This document shows, in pieces, positions 43,955 to 52,957 of a stretch of 64,000 nt of DNA. Below the pieces are notes generated by a model. That model was given only the letters and a program-made list of their open reading frames with translations, had not been told where the DNA came from and did not search any database. The translations under genes and the position numbers were made by a program. This DNA is from Pseudoselenomonas ruminantium. Lineage in GTDB: Bacteria; Bacillota; Negativicutes; Selenomonadales; Selenomonadaceae. The stretch lies in the NCBI GenBank assembly GCA_015058575.1, contig SVBZ01000016.1, positions 62,001 through 126,000 of the forward strand, in the 5' to 3' direction. Every line of letters starts with the position of its first letter. Position 1 is the first letter of the stretch.

Positions 43955-45164
43955 GCAGGTGCAAAAAATCATACGGAATTGCCGCAAGCAGTGGCAGGAG
44001 GTAGTAGGCATCGGGATTGATGCGCAGGGCAGGATTAGCCTGGTGCATCTTGCCTATGCGCAGGCATGGCAGCTGCAAGGAGCTTTGCAGCTGCCGGCAG
44101 AGCAGGCAGCGCTCGCAGACCAGGCCGAACGCATCAGCGCGCGGCTGGCCCGTGAAGGCTGGGAAAAAATCCCGCGTGTGCTCGTGGCGGCAGCCGAACA
44201 AATCCGCACGTACTGGATTTCCCTGCCGCCCGACATGCCTGTGACTGAGCGGCGGGAAGCTGTTTACTGGGAGCTTGAATCGCAGCTCAGTGAAGCTTCG
44301 CTCGATATCGAGGCGTTTCAAGTGGCTAGTGCCGAAGTAGCAGGCAAAGCGGATATGTGGGCGGCCGTCGTGAATCGCGAATATATCCAGGAGGCCAGTG
44401 AGGCCTTCGGGCAGGCGGGGATTCCGCTGACGGAGCTGGTGGTGCCGTTCCCGCCAGATGCGCCTGGCTGCAAGGCATCACAGTCCGCTGACCAGCTGGC
44501 TGCTGCTGGCTGGCAGCTGACCTGGGCAAAGGGGGCAGCGCGCTGTGCCGTGGCAGCAATCGAGCCGGCGGCTACGGCTGCAGTGCTGTTCTTGCGCGGG
44601 CTTGACGAGGAAGCGCTGCGGGCTGCCTGGCTGCTGAAGCGTAAGGAAACAGCAGAAAAATGGGACTACCGCAGGCTGGCTATACTGCTGACGGGCGTTT
44701 GTTTTCTGGGAGAAAGCCTGCTGGTTGGCTGGGATGGCTGGACGCTTTATCAGGCAAGGGCACAGGCTGAGGCCAGGCAGCAGGAACTGGCGCATCTGCT
44801 GCCTGCCAAGCAGCAGATGGAAAACTTGGAAAAGAGACGGTCGGGACTCGAACAGAAGGAACAGCGTTTGCAGCTGCTTACGCAGGCAGGTTTCCCCTGG
44901 TATGGCCTGCTGGTTCACTTGGGGGCGATGACTGTGGATGGCGTCTGGCTGGAGGGAATCGAACAGCGCGACGAACACGGGCTGGAAATCGAGGGCCGTG
45001 CAGTAAGTTATGAGGCAATCGCAGATTTTGTGCAGGTCTTTGAGCGGGATAAGGATTTCTTTCCCGATGGGCCGGTCCTGGAGTCATCGGGCAGCCGTGC
45101 AGCAGGCGATAAAAACCAAAAGGGGGATGGTACCGTTGGTTTTCGCATGGCACTGCATCTGTAG
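43929..45164 (+). CDS. PilM-PilN fusion-like pilus assembly protein
   Basis: The N-terminal 240 residues look like a PilM-type actin-fold cytoplasmic protein (VVGIGIDAQGRISLVHLAY; RTYWISLPPDMPVTERREAVYWELESQL). They are followed by a membrane segment (LAILLTGVCFLGESLLVGW, about 252-270), a coiled coil and a PilN-type C-terminus (LLVHLGAMTVDGVWLEGIE, then GLEIEGRAVSYEAIADFVQ). Usually these are two genes. 411 residues. PilO follows 28 bp later. Confidence 0.7.
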   Translation: MYGWAGLREQVQKIIRNCRKQWQEVVGIGIDAQGRISLVHLAYAQAWQLQGALQLPAEQAALADQAERISARLAREGWEKIPRVLVAAAEQIRTYWISLPPDMPVTERREAVYWELESQLSEASLDIEAFQVASAEVAGKADMWAAVVNREYIQEASEAFGQAGIPLTELVVPFPPDAPGCKASQSADQLAAAGWQLTWAKGAARCAVAAIEPAATAAVLFLRGLDEEALRAAWLLKRKETAEKWDYRRLAILLTGVCFLGESLLVGWDGWTLYQARAQAEARQQELAHLLPAKQQMENLEKRRSGLEQKEQRLQLLTQAGFPWYGLLVHLGAMTVDGVWLEGIEQRDEHGLEIEGRAVSYEAIADFVQVFERDKDFFPDGPVLESSGSRAAGDKNQKGDGTVGFRMALHL

Positions 45165-45192
45165 ATGATTCCGGCTAGAGGAGGAAAAAGAG

Positions 45193-45744
45193 TTGCGGCA
45201 ATTGGCAGGAATGGAATGGCTGGCAGCAGCTGCTGCTGGCAGTCTGGTGCTGGGGGCAGTGGTTATGGCATTTATCCATGCGCCCTTGCAGGCTGAACGG
45301 CAAGCGTGCAGGGAAGAAGTACGGACGCTGCAACGGCAGATTGTGGCGGTGACGAATTACCAGAATGCCCATCTTGACATGTCAGCTTATGAGCAGGAAC
45401 TGACGGATCGTCAGGCGCGGGCGGATAAGGCATTGCCGGAAGAATTGGCGCAGGGGGATTTTTTGCTTCTGCTGCAGCGCGAAGCGCTTCGCCATCATGT
45501 GGCCTTGCAGCAGGTAACACCGCAGACGGTGCAAAAGCAGGCGGATCTGCAGATTTTGCCGGTAGAGGTCAAGTTTTGCTGCACGTATTTTGATTTGCTG
45601 GATTTTTTGCGCGGCCTGCGTGAAAGCGAACGCTGCATCCAAGTCGAGCGGACGGCCGTGCACCAGCAGGATGGCAGGCTGGCCTGTGTTTTGCTGCTGC
45701 GGATTTATGCCTGGGCAGGAACTGATTCTGTGGACAATGATTGA
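45193..45744 (+). CDS. pilO: PilO-like pilus assembly protein
   Basis: TTG start with GGAGG 8 bases upstream. One N-terminal membrane segment (WLAAAAAGSLVLGAVVMAFI), a coiled coil (about 33-80) and a ferredoxin-like C-terminal domain (VKFCCTYFDLLDFLRGLRES). 183 residues. Last gene of the pilus operon; the assembly ATPase, platform protein and retraction ATPase are not in this window. Confidence 0.65.
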   Translation: MRQLAGMEWLAAAAAGSLVLGAVVMAFIHAPLQAERQACREEVRTLQRQIVAVTNYQNAHLDMSAYEQELTDRQARADKALPEELAQGDFLLLLQREALRHHVALQQVTPQTVQKQADLQILPVEVKFCCTYFDLLDFLRGLRESERCIQVERTAVHQQDGRLACVLLLRIYAWAGTDSVDND

Positions 45745-45756
45745 TGCTTGGAGGAC

Positions 45757-45785
45757 TTGATTTATCACATACAATAAATTAAACT
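45757..45785 (+). promoter_or_regulatory. Promoter of aroC-aroK-aroB
   Basis: TTGATT, 17 bases, TAAACT (45780-45785), 43 bases before the aroC start. Confidence 0.6.
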
Positions 45786-45827
45786 ATTGATGATAGAAAT
45801 TTGAAAACCTGCGAGGTGTATCCTGTT

Positions 45828-46988
45828 ATGAGTATCTTACGTTTTATGACGGCTGGCGAGTCACATGGTCCGTGTTTGACGGCAATTCTCGAGGGGCTGC
45901 CGGCAGGGCTTGACCTTGACCTGGCGGCCATCAACCGCGAGCTGGCCCGCCGTCAGCAGGGCTATGGCCGTGGCGGCCGCATGAAGATTGAGAAGGACAA
46001 GGCCGAAATCGTTTCGGGCGTGCGCTTTGGGCAAACGCTCGGCGGCCCTATTACGCTTCAGGTGGTCAATAAGGACTTTGCCAACTGGACAGACCGCATG
46101 GCGGTATTCGGAGAACCGGCAGGTCCGAAGGTCACGGCTGCGCGTCCCGGGCACGCCGATCTTACTGGCGTCAAAAAGTATGACCGCAAGGATGTCCGTG
46201 ATATCCTTGAGCGGTCGAGCGCCCGCGAGACGACGATGCGTGTCGCTGTGGGCGCAGTCTGCAAGGAATTCTTGCGGGCTTTAGGTATAAGCATCGTTTC
46301 GCAGGTTATAAATATCGGCGGGGTAGCCGCTGACTTGTCAAAGATTGACCGGTCAAAACTCGGCACGGAAAATGGCTCTGTGCTCAATTGCTATGATGCT
46401 GATGCTGAGCAGCAGATGAAGGCCAAAATCGATGCGGCCAAGCAGGCTGGCGATACGCTGGGCGGTATCTTTGAAGTGACGGTCCGCGGCCTGCCCGCGG
46501 GCCTTGGCAGCCATATCCAGTGGGACCGCCGTCTCGATGCGAAACTCGCAGCTGCGCTGATGTCGATACAGGCCATCAAGGGTGTGGAGATTGGTGCAGG
46601 GTTTGACTGTGCCAGACTGCCGGGCAGCCAGATTCACGATGAAGTGTTCCTCGATGCAAGCGGGGCGGTGTACCGCAAGACGAACCGCGCGGGCGGACTC
46701 GAAGGCGGCATGACGAACGGTGAAGAAGTCGTGGTCAAGGCGGCCATGAAGCCGATTCCGACACTGATGACGCCGCTGCATTCGATTGACATCGAGAGCC
46801 GCGAGGCCGTACTGGCCTGCAAGGAACGCAGTGATACCTGTGCAGTGTCAGCGGCGGCTGTGGTCGGTGAGGCCATGACGGCTTTTGTCATGGCGGAGGC
46901 CATTTGTGATAAGTTCGGTGCTGATGCGATGGTGGATGTCAAGGCGGCAATCGACAGCTATAAACAGCGCATCGGGAAGGATTGGTAA
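45828..46988 (+). CDS. aroC: Chorismate synthase
   Basis: Last step of the shikimate pathway, FMN-dependent elimination of phosphate from EPSP. GESHGPCLTAILEGLPAG (about residues 10-27), RQQGYGRGGRMKIEKD and SARETTMRVAVGAV are family signatures. 386 residues. GAGGTG precedes the ATG at 45828. Two TTGACNNGTCAA-type palindromes lie within the gene (46330-46356, encoding DLSKIDRSK). Confidence 0.96.
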   Translation: MSILRFMTAGESHGPCLTAILEGLPAGLDLDLAAINRELARRQQGYGRGGRMKIEKDKAEIVSGVRFGQTLGGPITLQVVNKDFANWTDRMAVFGEPAGPKVTAARPGHADLTGVKKYDRKDVRDILERSSARETTMRVAVGAVCKEFLRALGISIVSQVINIGGVAADLSKIDRSKLGTENGSVLNCYDADAEQQMKAKIDAAKQAGDTLGGIFEVTVRGLPAGLGSHIQWDRRLDAKLAAALMSIQAIKGVEIGAGFDCARLPGSQIHDEVFLDASGAVYRKTNRAGGLEGGMTNGEEVVVKAAMKPIPTLMTPLHSIDIESREAVLACKERSDTCAVSAAAVVGEAMTAFVMAEAICDKFGADAMVDVKAAIDSYKQRIGKDW

Positions 46989-46990
46989 GC

Positions 46991-47521
46991 ATGAAGAACG
47001 TCGTACTTATCGGTTTTATGGGGACTGGCAAGACGAGCACGGGCCGGATGCTTGCTGCCAAGCTCGGGGCGGCCTTTATCGATATGGATCAGAGAATCGA
47101 GGAAGAGGCTGGCATGAGCATACCCGACATGTTTGCCCAAAAGGGCGAGGCGTACTTCCGTGAGCAGGAACGGGCACTTGTAAAGCGGCTGATGGCGCGC
47201 CGCAACGCGGTCATCTCGACGGGCGGTGGTACGGTCAAGAATCCGGATAATGTAGCGGATTTCAAGAAAAGCGGCGTTATCATCTGCCTGAGTGCCAGCG
47301 TGGATGCCGTGCTGGCACGTACGAAACGCCGCGGGACGCGGCCGGTACTCGATAAGGCCGATCAGGGCGACCGCCGCAAAGCAGTCGAGCAGCTCATGGC
47401 TGAACGGCAGGAGCTTTACAAAAAGGCCGATTACACGATCGATACGAGTGAGCTGTCGCCCTTGCAGGTCGTGGAAAATATCGTGCGGTTTTTGAAAACG
47501 AGAGGTGTACTTCATGCGTGA
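46991..47521 (+). CDS. aroK: Shikimate kinase
   Basis: Phosphorylates shikimate. P-loop GFMGTGKTSTGR (about residues 8-19), DMDQRIEEE substrate site and STGGGTV. 176 residues. Starts 2 bp after aroC and overlaps aroB by 8 bp. Confidence 0.95.
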   Translation: MKNVVLIGFMGTGKTSTGRMLAAKLGAAFIDMDQRIEEEAGMSIPDMFAQKGEAYFREQERALVKRLMARRNAVISTGGGTVKNPDNVADFKKSGVIICLSASVDAVLARTKRRGTRPVLDKADQGDRRKAVEQLMAERQELYKKADYTIDTSELSPLQVVENIVRFLKTRGVLHA

Positions 47522-48602
47522 GGTCAAGGTAGAGTTAGGCGAGAAAAGTTATTCGATTTTCATTGGGTATGGATTAGAGAAAGAATTGCAGGCCTTTGTA
47601 CGCACAGCAGGATTTTCCCGGAAGGCGTTGCTCGTGACCGATACGAATGTCGGCCCGCGCTACGGCAGCAAGGTAAAGAAGCTGCTGCAGGCGGCGGGGC
47701 TGGAGGTCGAACTTGCCCAGGTTCCGGCTGGTGAGAGTTCCAAGAGCCTGGCGGTGGCTGAGGGGCTGTATACCAAGGCCATCGAGTTTGGCCTTGACCG
47801 CAAATCGCCGATTTTTGCCTTGGGCGGCGGCGTAGTCGGCGATCTGGCGGGCTTTATTGCGGCGACTTATATGCGCGGCGTGCCGTTCGTGCAGCTGCCG
47901 ACGAGCCTTTTGGCGCAGGTGGATTCGAGTGTCGGCGGCAAGGTGGCCGTAAATCATGCGCTGGGCAAGAATCTTATCGGAGCCTTCTACCAGCCCAAGG
48001 CCGTGTTCATGGACCTGGATTTCATGCAGACGCTGCCTAAGCGTGAAATATATACGGGGCTCGGCGAAATCATCAAATACGGGATCATTTACGATGCGGA
48101 ATTCTTTGCGTTCCTTGAGCAGCACCAGCAGGCGGTGCTAAGTCTGGAGCCTGAGGCGGCAACGCATATGATTGCGCGTTCGTGCGAAATCAAGGCAGCT
48201 GTCGTGAGCCAGGATGAACAGGAGGCAGGGCTGCGGCGTATCTTGAACTTTGGGCATACGATGGCGCATGCCATCGAGAAGGAGACGGGCTATGTGCGCT
48301 ACAATCATGGCGAAGCGGTAGCAATCGGCATGGTGGGGGCTGCGGATATCAGCGTGCAGCTGGGGCTGCTGCCGGAAGAGGCGGCGGCGCGCGTGACGGA
48401 TCTGATTTCGGCACTGCATTTGCCTGTGCAGGCCGAAGGCTGCACGGTGGATGCCATGTATGAAGATATCTTCCACGACAAGAAAACCGTAGGCGGCAAG
48501 GTCAATTGGGTGCTGATGACGGGAATCGGCACCGTGACTGCACGTAACGACGTGCCGGCAGATATCGTCAAGCAAGCGATGGCTGCACGGATTTTTCGCT
48601 GA
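47514..48602 (+). CDS. aroB: 3-dehydroquinate synthase
   Basis: Second enzyme of the shikimate pathway, NAD- and metal-dependent. ALGGGVVGDLAGFIAATYMRG, DSSVGGKVAVNH, then the metal ligands in NFGHTMAHAIE and YNHGEAVAIGM. 362 residues. GAGGTG precedes the ATG at 47514. Confidence 0.96.
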   Translation: MREVKVELGEKSYSIFIGYGLEKELQAFVRTAGFSRKALLVTDTNVGPRYGSKVKKLLQAAGLEVELAQVPAGESSKSLAVAEGLYTKAIEFGLDRKSPIFALGGGVVGDLAGFIAATYMRGVPFVQLPTSLLAQVDSSVGGKVAVNHALGKNLIGAFYQPKAVFMDLDFMQTLPKREIYTGLGEIIKYGIIYDAEFFAFLEQHQQAVLSLEPEAATHMIARSCEIKAAVVSQDEQEAGLRRILNFGHTMAHAIEKETGYVRYNHGEAVAIGMVGAADISVQLGLLPEEAAARVTDLISALHLPVQAEGCTVDAMYEDIFHDKKTVGGKVNWVLMTGIGTVTARNDVPADIVKQAMAARIFR

Positions 48603-48632
48603 TTTTCAACGAAAATTAATTTTTTCGGGGTG

Positions 48633-48661
48633 TTGAAACGCCCTTCCTTTTATGATAAACT
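48633..48661 (+). promoter_or_regulatory. Promoter of rplS
   Basis: TTGAAA, 17 bases, TAAACT (48656-48661). Confidence 0.65.
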
Positions 48662-48667
48662 ATCAGA

Positions 48668-48740
48668 GTATATGTGGGCGGTCCTCTGAGTGAGCCGGTG
48701 ACTTGTCACCCTTTGTGATGCTTGCCACGAACGTCTATAG
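48668..48740 (+). promoter_or_regulatory. Leader of rplS with a hairpin
   Basis: About 90 untranslated bases with GGTGAC/GTCACC (about 48697-48710, itself a TGACTTGTCA palindrome). It could be an autoregulatory L19 leader as known in Firmicutes, but I cannot match its consensus with certainty. Confidence 0.35.
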
Positions 48741-48757
48741 AAGGAGGAAATATACAA

Positions 48758-49099
48758 ATGAACATCATCGAGACTTTAGAAAAAGAACAGCTCCGTTCCG
48801 ACATTCCGGAGTTCGCACCTGGTGACACGGTTCGCGTTCATGCGAAAATCGTCGAGGGTTCGCGCGAGCGTATCCAGATGTTCGAGGGCGTTGTCATCGC
48901 TCGTCAGGGTACGGGTATCCGTGAGACGTTCACGGTTCGTCGTATTTCCTACGGCGTAGGCGTTGAGCGTATGTTCCCGGTTCATTCCCCGCGCATTGAG
49001 AAGATCGACGTTGTCCGCAAGGGTATCGTCCGTCGTGCAAAACTCTATTATCTGCGCAACCTTACGGGTAAAGCTGCTCGTATCAAAGAGAAACGCTAA
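48758..49099 (+). CDS. rplS: Ribosomal protein L19
   Basis: 113 residues, with [23 protein letters not shown] and [20 protein letters not shown] as in all L19. AGGAGG precedes the ATG. Its own promoter and terminator make it monocistronic here. Confidence 0.97.
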   Translation: MNIIETLEKEQLRSDIPEFAPGDTVRVHAKIVEGSRERIQMFEGVVIARQGTGIRETFTVRRISYGVGVERMFPVHSPRIEKIDVVRKGIVRRAKLYYLRNLTGKAARIKEKR

Positions 49100-49111
49100 T
49101 TGGCGTAACGG

Positions 49112-49144
49112 TAGGGACTGCTTTTGGGCAGTCCCTATTTGTTT
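49112..49144 (+). terminator. Terminator of rplS
   Basis: TAGGGACTGC (49112-49121) pairs with GCAGTCCCTA (49128-49137), followed by TTTGTTT. Confidence 0.8.
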
Positions 49145-49179
49145 GTAGATTAAAAGTCGATTAGGAGGAGGATACTGTA

Positions 49180-49701
49180 ATGAGTTCTTTAGGAGAAGAA
49201 GCCAAGGATTGGATTATCTCGATTGTCGTCGCTGTTGTGCTGGCCTTCATCATCCGTCAGTTCGTCGTAGAGCTGTACATCGTTGATGGGCCGTCGATGC
49301 GGCCAACGTTGCAGTCGCAGGAGCGCCTGGTGGTCAATAAATTTATCTATCAGTTCCGCGAGCCGCAGAAAGGGGAAATTCTCGTCTTCCAGTATCCGCG
49401 TGATCCGAAACGCGATTTCATCAAGCGTGTCATCGCGACAGCTGGCGATACGGTCGAAATCAAGGATGGCCGTGTATTTGTCAATGATCAGCTCTTGAAT
49501 GAGGATTACATCCTCGAAAAGACGAAGAGCGAGTATCCGAAGTCTACGGTGCCGAATGGGACGATTTTTGTCATGGGCGACAACCGCAACAATTCGGAAG
49601 ACAGCCGGTTTGCAGATGTCGGCTTTGTGCCGCTGAACCTTGTCAAAGGCAAGGCAATGCTGGTATTCTGGCCGTTTGATGCGTTCAAGACGCTGCCGTG
49701 A
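49180..49701 (+). CDS. lepB: Signal peptidase I
   Basis: Membrane-bound serine/lysine protease removing Sec signal peptides. One N-terminal membrane segment (about 11-30), catalytic Ser39 in GPSMRPTL, catalytic Lys82 in DFIKRVIA and the box E motif MGDNRNNSEDSR. 173 residues, the short Gram-positive type. AGGAGG precedes the ATG. Confidence 0.96.
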   Translation: MSSLGEEAKDWIISIVVAVVLAFIIRQFVVELYIVDGPSMRPTLQSQERLVVNKFIYQFREPQKGEILVFQYPRDPKRDFIKRVIATAGDTVEIKDGRVFVNDQLLNEDYILEKTKSEYPKSTVPNGTIFVMGDNRNNSEDSRFADVGFVPLNLVKGKAMLVFWPFDAFKTLP

Positions 49702-49719
49702 TAGCGTGAGGTATTGCTG

Positions 49720-50472
49720 ATGAAATTTATCTCTTGGAATGTCAATGGCCTGCGGGCCTGCCTCAAAAAAGGTTTTATGGAATCCTTCTGCCAGCTGGGC
49801 GCGGATGTATTCTGTTTGCAGGAGACGAAGATGCAGCCGGATCAGGCGATCCTCGACTTGCCGGGCTATAAGCAGTACTGGAACAGCGCTGAGAAGAAGG
49901 GCTATTCGGGCACGGCTGTTTTTACGCGCATTGAACCCCTGTCTGTCAGCTACGGGCTCGGCATCGAAGAGCATGACCATGAGGGGCGCGTGATTACGCT
50001 GGAGTTTCCGGAGTTTTACTTCGTGACTGTCTACACGCCGAATTCCAAGCGCGAGCTCGAGCGATTGGCTTACCGTATGGAGTGGGAGGATGCTTTCCGC
50101 GGGTATCTGCAGGAACTCGATCGCAAAAAGCCTGTTATCGTCTGCGGCGATCTCAATGTCGCGCATACGGAAATCGATCTCAAGAATCCGAAGACGAATC
50201 ATCATAATGCAGGTTTTACCGATGAAGAACGCGGCAAATTCACAGAGCTTTTGGACGCAGGCTTTATCGATACGTTCCGCACCCTGTATCCGGAGCGGAC
50301 GGGCATCTATACCTGGTGGTCGTACCTGCGCAAGGCCCGTGATACGAATGCGGGCTGGCGCATCGATTACTTTGTGACCTCCAAGCGGCTACAGGAGCGC
50401 ATCGCCGATGCGACTATCCACAATGAAATATTTGGCAGTGACCATTGCCCGGTGGGCTTGGAACTCAAATAA
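49720..50472 (+). CDS. xth: Exodeoxyribonuclease III / AP endonuclease
   Basis: Base-excision repair nuclease. [22 protein letters not shown] (catalytic Glu), [24 protein letters not shown] and [11 protein letters not shown] are the family motifs in order. 250 residues. It begins 18 bp after lepB and may share its transcript. Confidence 0.96.
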   Translation: MKFISWNVNGLRACLKKGFMESFCQLGADVFCLQETKMQPDQAILDLPGYKQYWNSAEKKGYSGTAVFTRIEPLSVSYGLGIEEHDHEGRVITLEFPEFYFVTVYTPNSKRELERLAYRMEWEDAFRGYLQELDRKKPVIVCGDLNVAHTEIDLKNPKTNHHNAGFTDEERGKFTELLDAGFIDTFRTLYPERTGIYTWWSYLRKARDTNAGWRIDYFVTSKRLQERIADATIHNEIFGSDHCPVGLELK

Positions 50473-50477
50473 GCATG

Positions 50478-50528
50478 CGAAAACGGCAGCTGTACTCTTG
50501 CAAGGACAAGAGACAGCTGCCGTTTTTG
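50478..50528. terminator. Terminator after exonuclease III
   Basis: ACGGCAGCTG pairs with CAGCTGCCGT, with an inner CTCTTG/CAAGAG, then TTTTTG. A-rich on the other side, so it may also serve the converging oxidoreductase gene. Confidence 0.8.
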
Positions 50529-50579
50529 ACAAGTCAGATTTGACTTGTCAGCATTGACCGGTCAAATCTGACGGGTCAG
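50526..50579. repeat. Cluster of four TTGACNNGTCAA-type palindromes
   Basis: TTGACAAGTCAG (50526-50537), TTGACTTGTCAG (50540-50551), TTGACCGGTCAA (50554-50565), CTGACGGGTCAG (50568-50579), between two converging genes. Confidence 0.75.
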
Positions 50580-52582
50580 AGTTTAACAATATTGACTTTG
50601 ACATCGTAGAAGGTACTGCCACCATCTTTGTCCGTGGTGCGCGCATGGGTCAGCTGATTGGTATTGCCGGTTTTTGTCAGCGTATTCCACCAGACGCCTT
50701 CGCTGACAACGCGGCCTGGTGCAGTGCGCGTTGAAAGCGCCAGCGTGAACTGCGCGCTGCCCTGAGCGTTGCTGACAAGTACCGCGTCGCCGTCACAGAG
50801 CTTTAACCGTGCAGCATCATCAGGATGCATCAAAAGCTCCATGACATGGCCACGCGTAAGCTCGGGCCGCTCGTTGAAGGAACTGTCAAGGATGCGCGGG
50901 TCGGGGGCGTTAATCAGCAGGAATTCTTCGGTATCGTTTGCGTAATGGGGAGGACGATAATCGGGCAGTGCGGGTTTGCAGGCAAAATTTTTGATTTCGA
51001 TTTTTCCCGAGGGTGTTTTAAAATCGAGCTTGTAGTTATCGGGCAGTGGCAGGTCGACGGGTTCGCCGCTGGCAAGCTTTCCTTTATCTACAGGCAATGG
51101 CCAGGCCGTGTCGGTGCTGGTGATAAATTTTTCAATCAACGCGGCCTCCGTCTGCCGGAAAAAATCATCGTCGATACCCATAGCTTTGGCAAGCAGCGAA
51201 AAGACCTGCCAGTTGGATTTGCTTTGGCCAATGGGCGGGATGACAGCATCGCCGCGCTGGATGGTATAGTGACCATAAGAATAGTAGATATCATCGTGTT
51301 CGAGTGAAGTCGTTGCGGGCAGGATGATGTCAGCGTAGCGGGCTGTATCGGTCATAAAGCGCTCGTGGACAACGGTGAAGAGGTCTTCGCGCAGCAGGCC
51401 CTGCTGGACAAGTGCCTGCTCGGGAGCTGTGCAGGCAGGATTGGAGGAATAGACGTAAAGGCTCTTGATGGGGGGCGCGAGTTTTTCGTCGGTAAGTGCC
51501 TGGCCAAGTTTTATCATATTGATATGTCGGGCGCCAGCCTGTTCCTTTTCGGGGCGGCGGATGATGTCCTTGTCAAAGGCATGACTGCCCGAGGCCGAGG
51601 TCAAAAGGCCGCCGCCAACATGCGCATAGGCGCCGACGATGGCGGGCAGGCAGGTAATGAGCCGCGAGGTCATCGCACCGTTGCCGTAGCGCGATTGGCC
51701 GCTGCCAAGGCGGATAAAAGGTGCATGGGCACGGCCAAAGGCCTTGGCAAGAGACTCGATGTTCTCCTCGGGAATTTCGGTAATGGCCGCTACGGCCGTA
51801 GGCGTATAGCGGGGCAGAACCTGATCGCGCAGGTCTTCCCAGCCTTCGACATATTGCTGGATGAAGGCCTCATCGATAAGCCCGTCACGATTCAGGATAT
51901 GCATAAGGCCAAGGGCCAGCGCACCATCGGTACCAGGCTTCACGCAGGTGAAGTGGTCGGCGTAGCGGGCTGTCGGTGTTTCATAGGTATCGATGCACCA
52001 GACTTTGGCGCCGTTTTGGCGGGCAAGTTCGACATCGTGGCGGAAATGGATGCCGGTGGCGAGCATACTGATGCTCCAGAGGATGATGAAGTCGCTATTG
52101 GCTGCCTCCTGAGGTGCAGTGGGCAGCGTGCCGCCCATGACATCGCGGTACCCACGGCTTTTGGCTGGTGCACAGATGGTGCGGTCAAGGCTTGTGGCGC
52201 CGAGCTGATAGAAAAAGCTATGGCCTGCACTGTATTGGATGGTGCCCATGGTACCAGCATAGGAATAGGGCAGGATGGCCTCGGCACCATACTGTCTGAT
52301 GATGTCTTTCCATTGGCTGGTGATGGTTTCTATCGCGGTACTCCAGCTGATTGGCGTGAATGCACTACTGCCTTTCGGGCCGCTGCGCCTAAGCGGCGTC
52401 GTAAGGCGCGCCGGTGCGTGCACCGTGCGCTCGTAGCGGGCCATCTTGGGGCAGAGCGTGCCGCGCGTATAGCTATGGCCCGGATCGCCCTTTACTTTGA
52501 TGACTTCATCGCCCTCGGTATAGACGAGCAGCCCGCAGCAGTCGGGACAGTCGTAGGGACAGGCCGATTTCTTGATTTCCAT
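50576..52582 (-). CDS. Orphan molybdopterin-dependent oxidoreductase
   Basis: DMSO-reductase superfamily enzyme, 668 residues. The N-terminal iron-sulfur motif is ACPYDCPDCCGLLV then GTLCPK. The molybdopterin domains follow (TICAPAKSRGYRDVMGG, GSGQSRYGNGAMTSR, YSSNPACTAPEQ), and the C-terminal MGD-binding domain begins near residue 550. No Tat signal, so cytoplasmic. No in-frame TGA, so not a selenoenzyme. No electron-transfer subunit or cofactor gene is adjacent, so the substrate remains open (formate, thiosulfate or polysulfide types resemble it). GGAGGTG precedes the ATG. Confidence 0.85.
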   Translation of the reverse strand: MEIKKSACPYDCPDCCGLLVYTEGDEVIKVKGDPGHSYTRGTLCPKMARYERTVHAPARLTTPLRRSGPKGSSAFTPISWSTAIETITSQWKDIIRQYGAEAILPYSYAGTMGTIQYSAGHSFFYQLGATSLDRTICAPAKSRGYRDVMGGTLPTAPQEAANSDFIILWSISMLATGIHFRHDVELARQNGAKVWCIDTYETPTARYADHFTCVKPGTDGALALGLMHILNRDGLIDEAFIQQYVEGWEDLRDQVLPRYTPTAVAAITEIPEENIESLAKAFGRAHAPFIRLGSGQSRYGNGAMTSRLITCLPAIVGAYAHVGGGLLTSASGSHAFDKDIIRRPEKEQAGARHINMIKLGQALTDEKLAPPIKSLYVYSSNPACTAPEQALVQQGLLREDLFTVVHERFMTDTARYADIILPATTSLEHDDIYYSYGHYTIQRGDAVIPPIGQSKSNWQVFSLLAKAMGIDDDFFRQTEAALIEKFITSTDTAWPLPVDKGKLASGEPVDLPLPDNYKLDFKTPSGKIEIKNFACKPALPDYRPPHYANDTEEFLLINAPDPRILDSSFNERPELTRGHVMELLMHPDDAARLKLCDGDAVLVSNAQGSAQFTLALSTRTAPGRVVSEGVWWNTLTKTGNTNQLTHARTTDKDGGSTFYDVKVNIVKL

Positions 52583-52712
52583 AGGAACACCTCCGTTGTG
52601 TTTGTTACCCTATATTATACGACAATAAATTGATTCTTGCGATGATAATAGTCCTTATGATAGCATATAAACTAGTGTTATTTGTATAATTGGGCAGGCC
52701 GTGCTAATTTCC

Positions 52713-52742
52713 TTGTCTTCTCTTCTGGTTTTATGGTAGAAT
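52713..52742 (+). promoter_or_regulatory. Promoter of the prfC leader
   Basis: TTGTCT, 18 bases, TAGAAT (52737-52742). Confidence 0.55.
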
Positions 52743-52749
52743 GGTTACT

Positions 52750-52923
52750 ATGTGAGTCCGTAGAGGTTGCAGGCAGATAAGGTACGCTCAGTGACATTGT
52801 CATGAGACGTATCATAAAAGGCTCGGAACTTAGTCGTAGCAAGGCTTCCTGGAACTCGCACATGAAACACACTGGTTTTCGTATTTTGCCCCTTGGGGCG
52901 GATCAAAAGGGAAAGGTGTGTTT
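52750..52923 (+). ncRNA. Two-domain structured leader upstream of prfC (class unknown)
   Basis: First domain, about 115 bases: closing pairs ATGTGAGTCC (52750-52759) with the GGAACTCGCACAT region (52851-52863), an inner GAGGTTGC/GCAA-CTTC stem, and an apical CTCA-TGAC/GTCA-TGAG hairpin (52787-52806). Second domain: AAACACAC (52865-52872) with GTGTGTTT (52916-52923) enclosing GCCCC/GGGGC (52888-52899). No T-run follows. It fills most of the 375 bases between the oxidoreductase gene and prfC. I could not match it to 6S RNA or a known riboswitch. Confidence 0.4.
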
Positions 52924-52957
52924 ATAGCTATATTATTTACCCATTGGAGGATTTACT

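Noticed and set aside
50576..52582. Selenocysteine-containing formate dehydrogenase
   Set aside because: The reading frame has no internal TGA and no SECIS-like element was noted.
52750..52866. 6S RNA or lysine riboswitch
   Set aside because: The fold is only about 115 bases, too short for typical 6S RNA, and the conserved lysine riboswitch blocks are not found.
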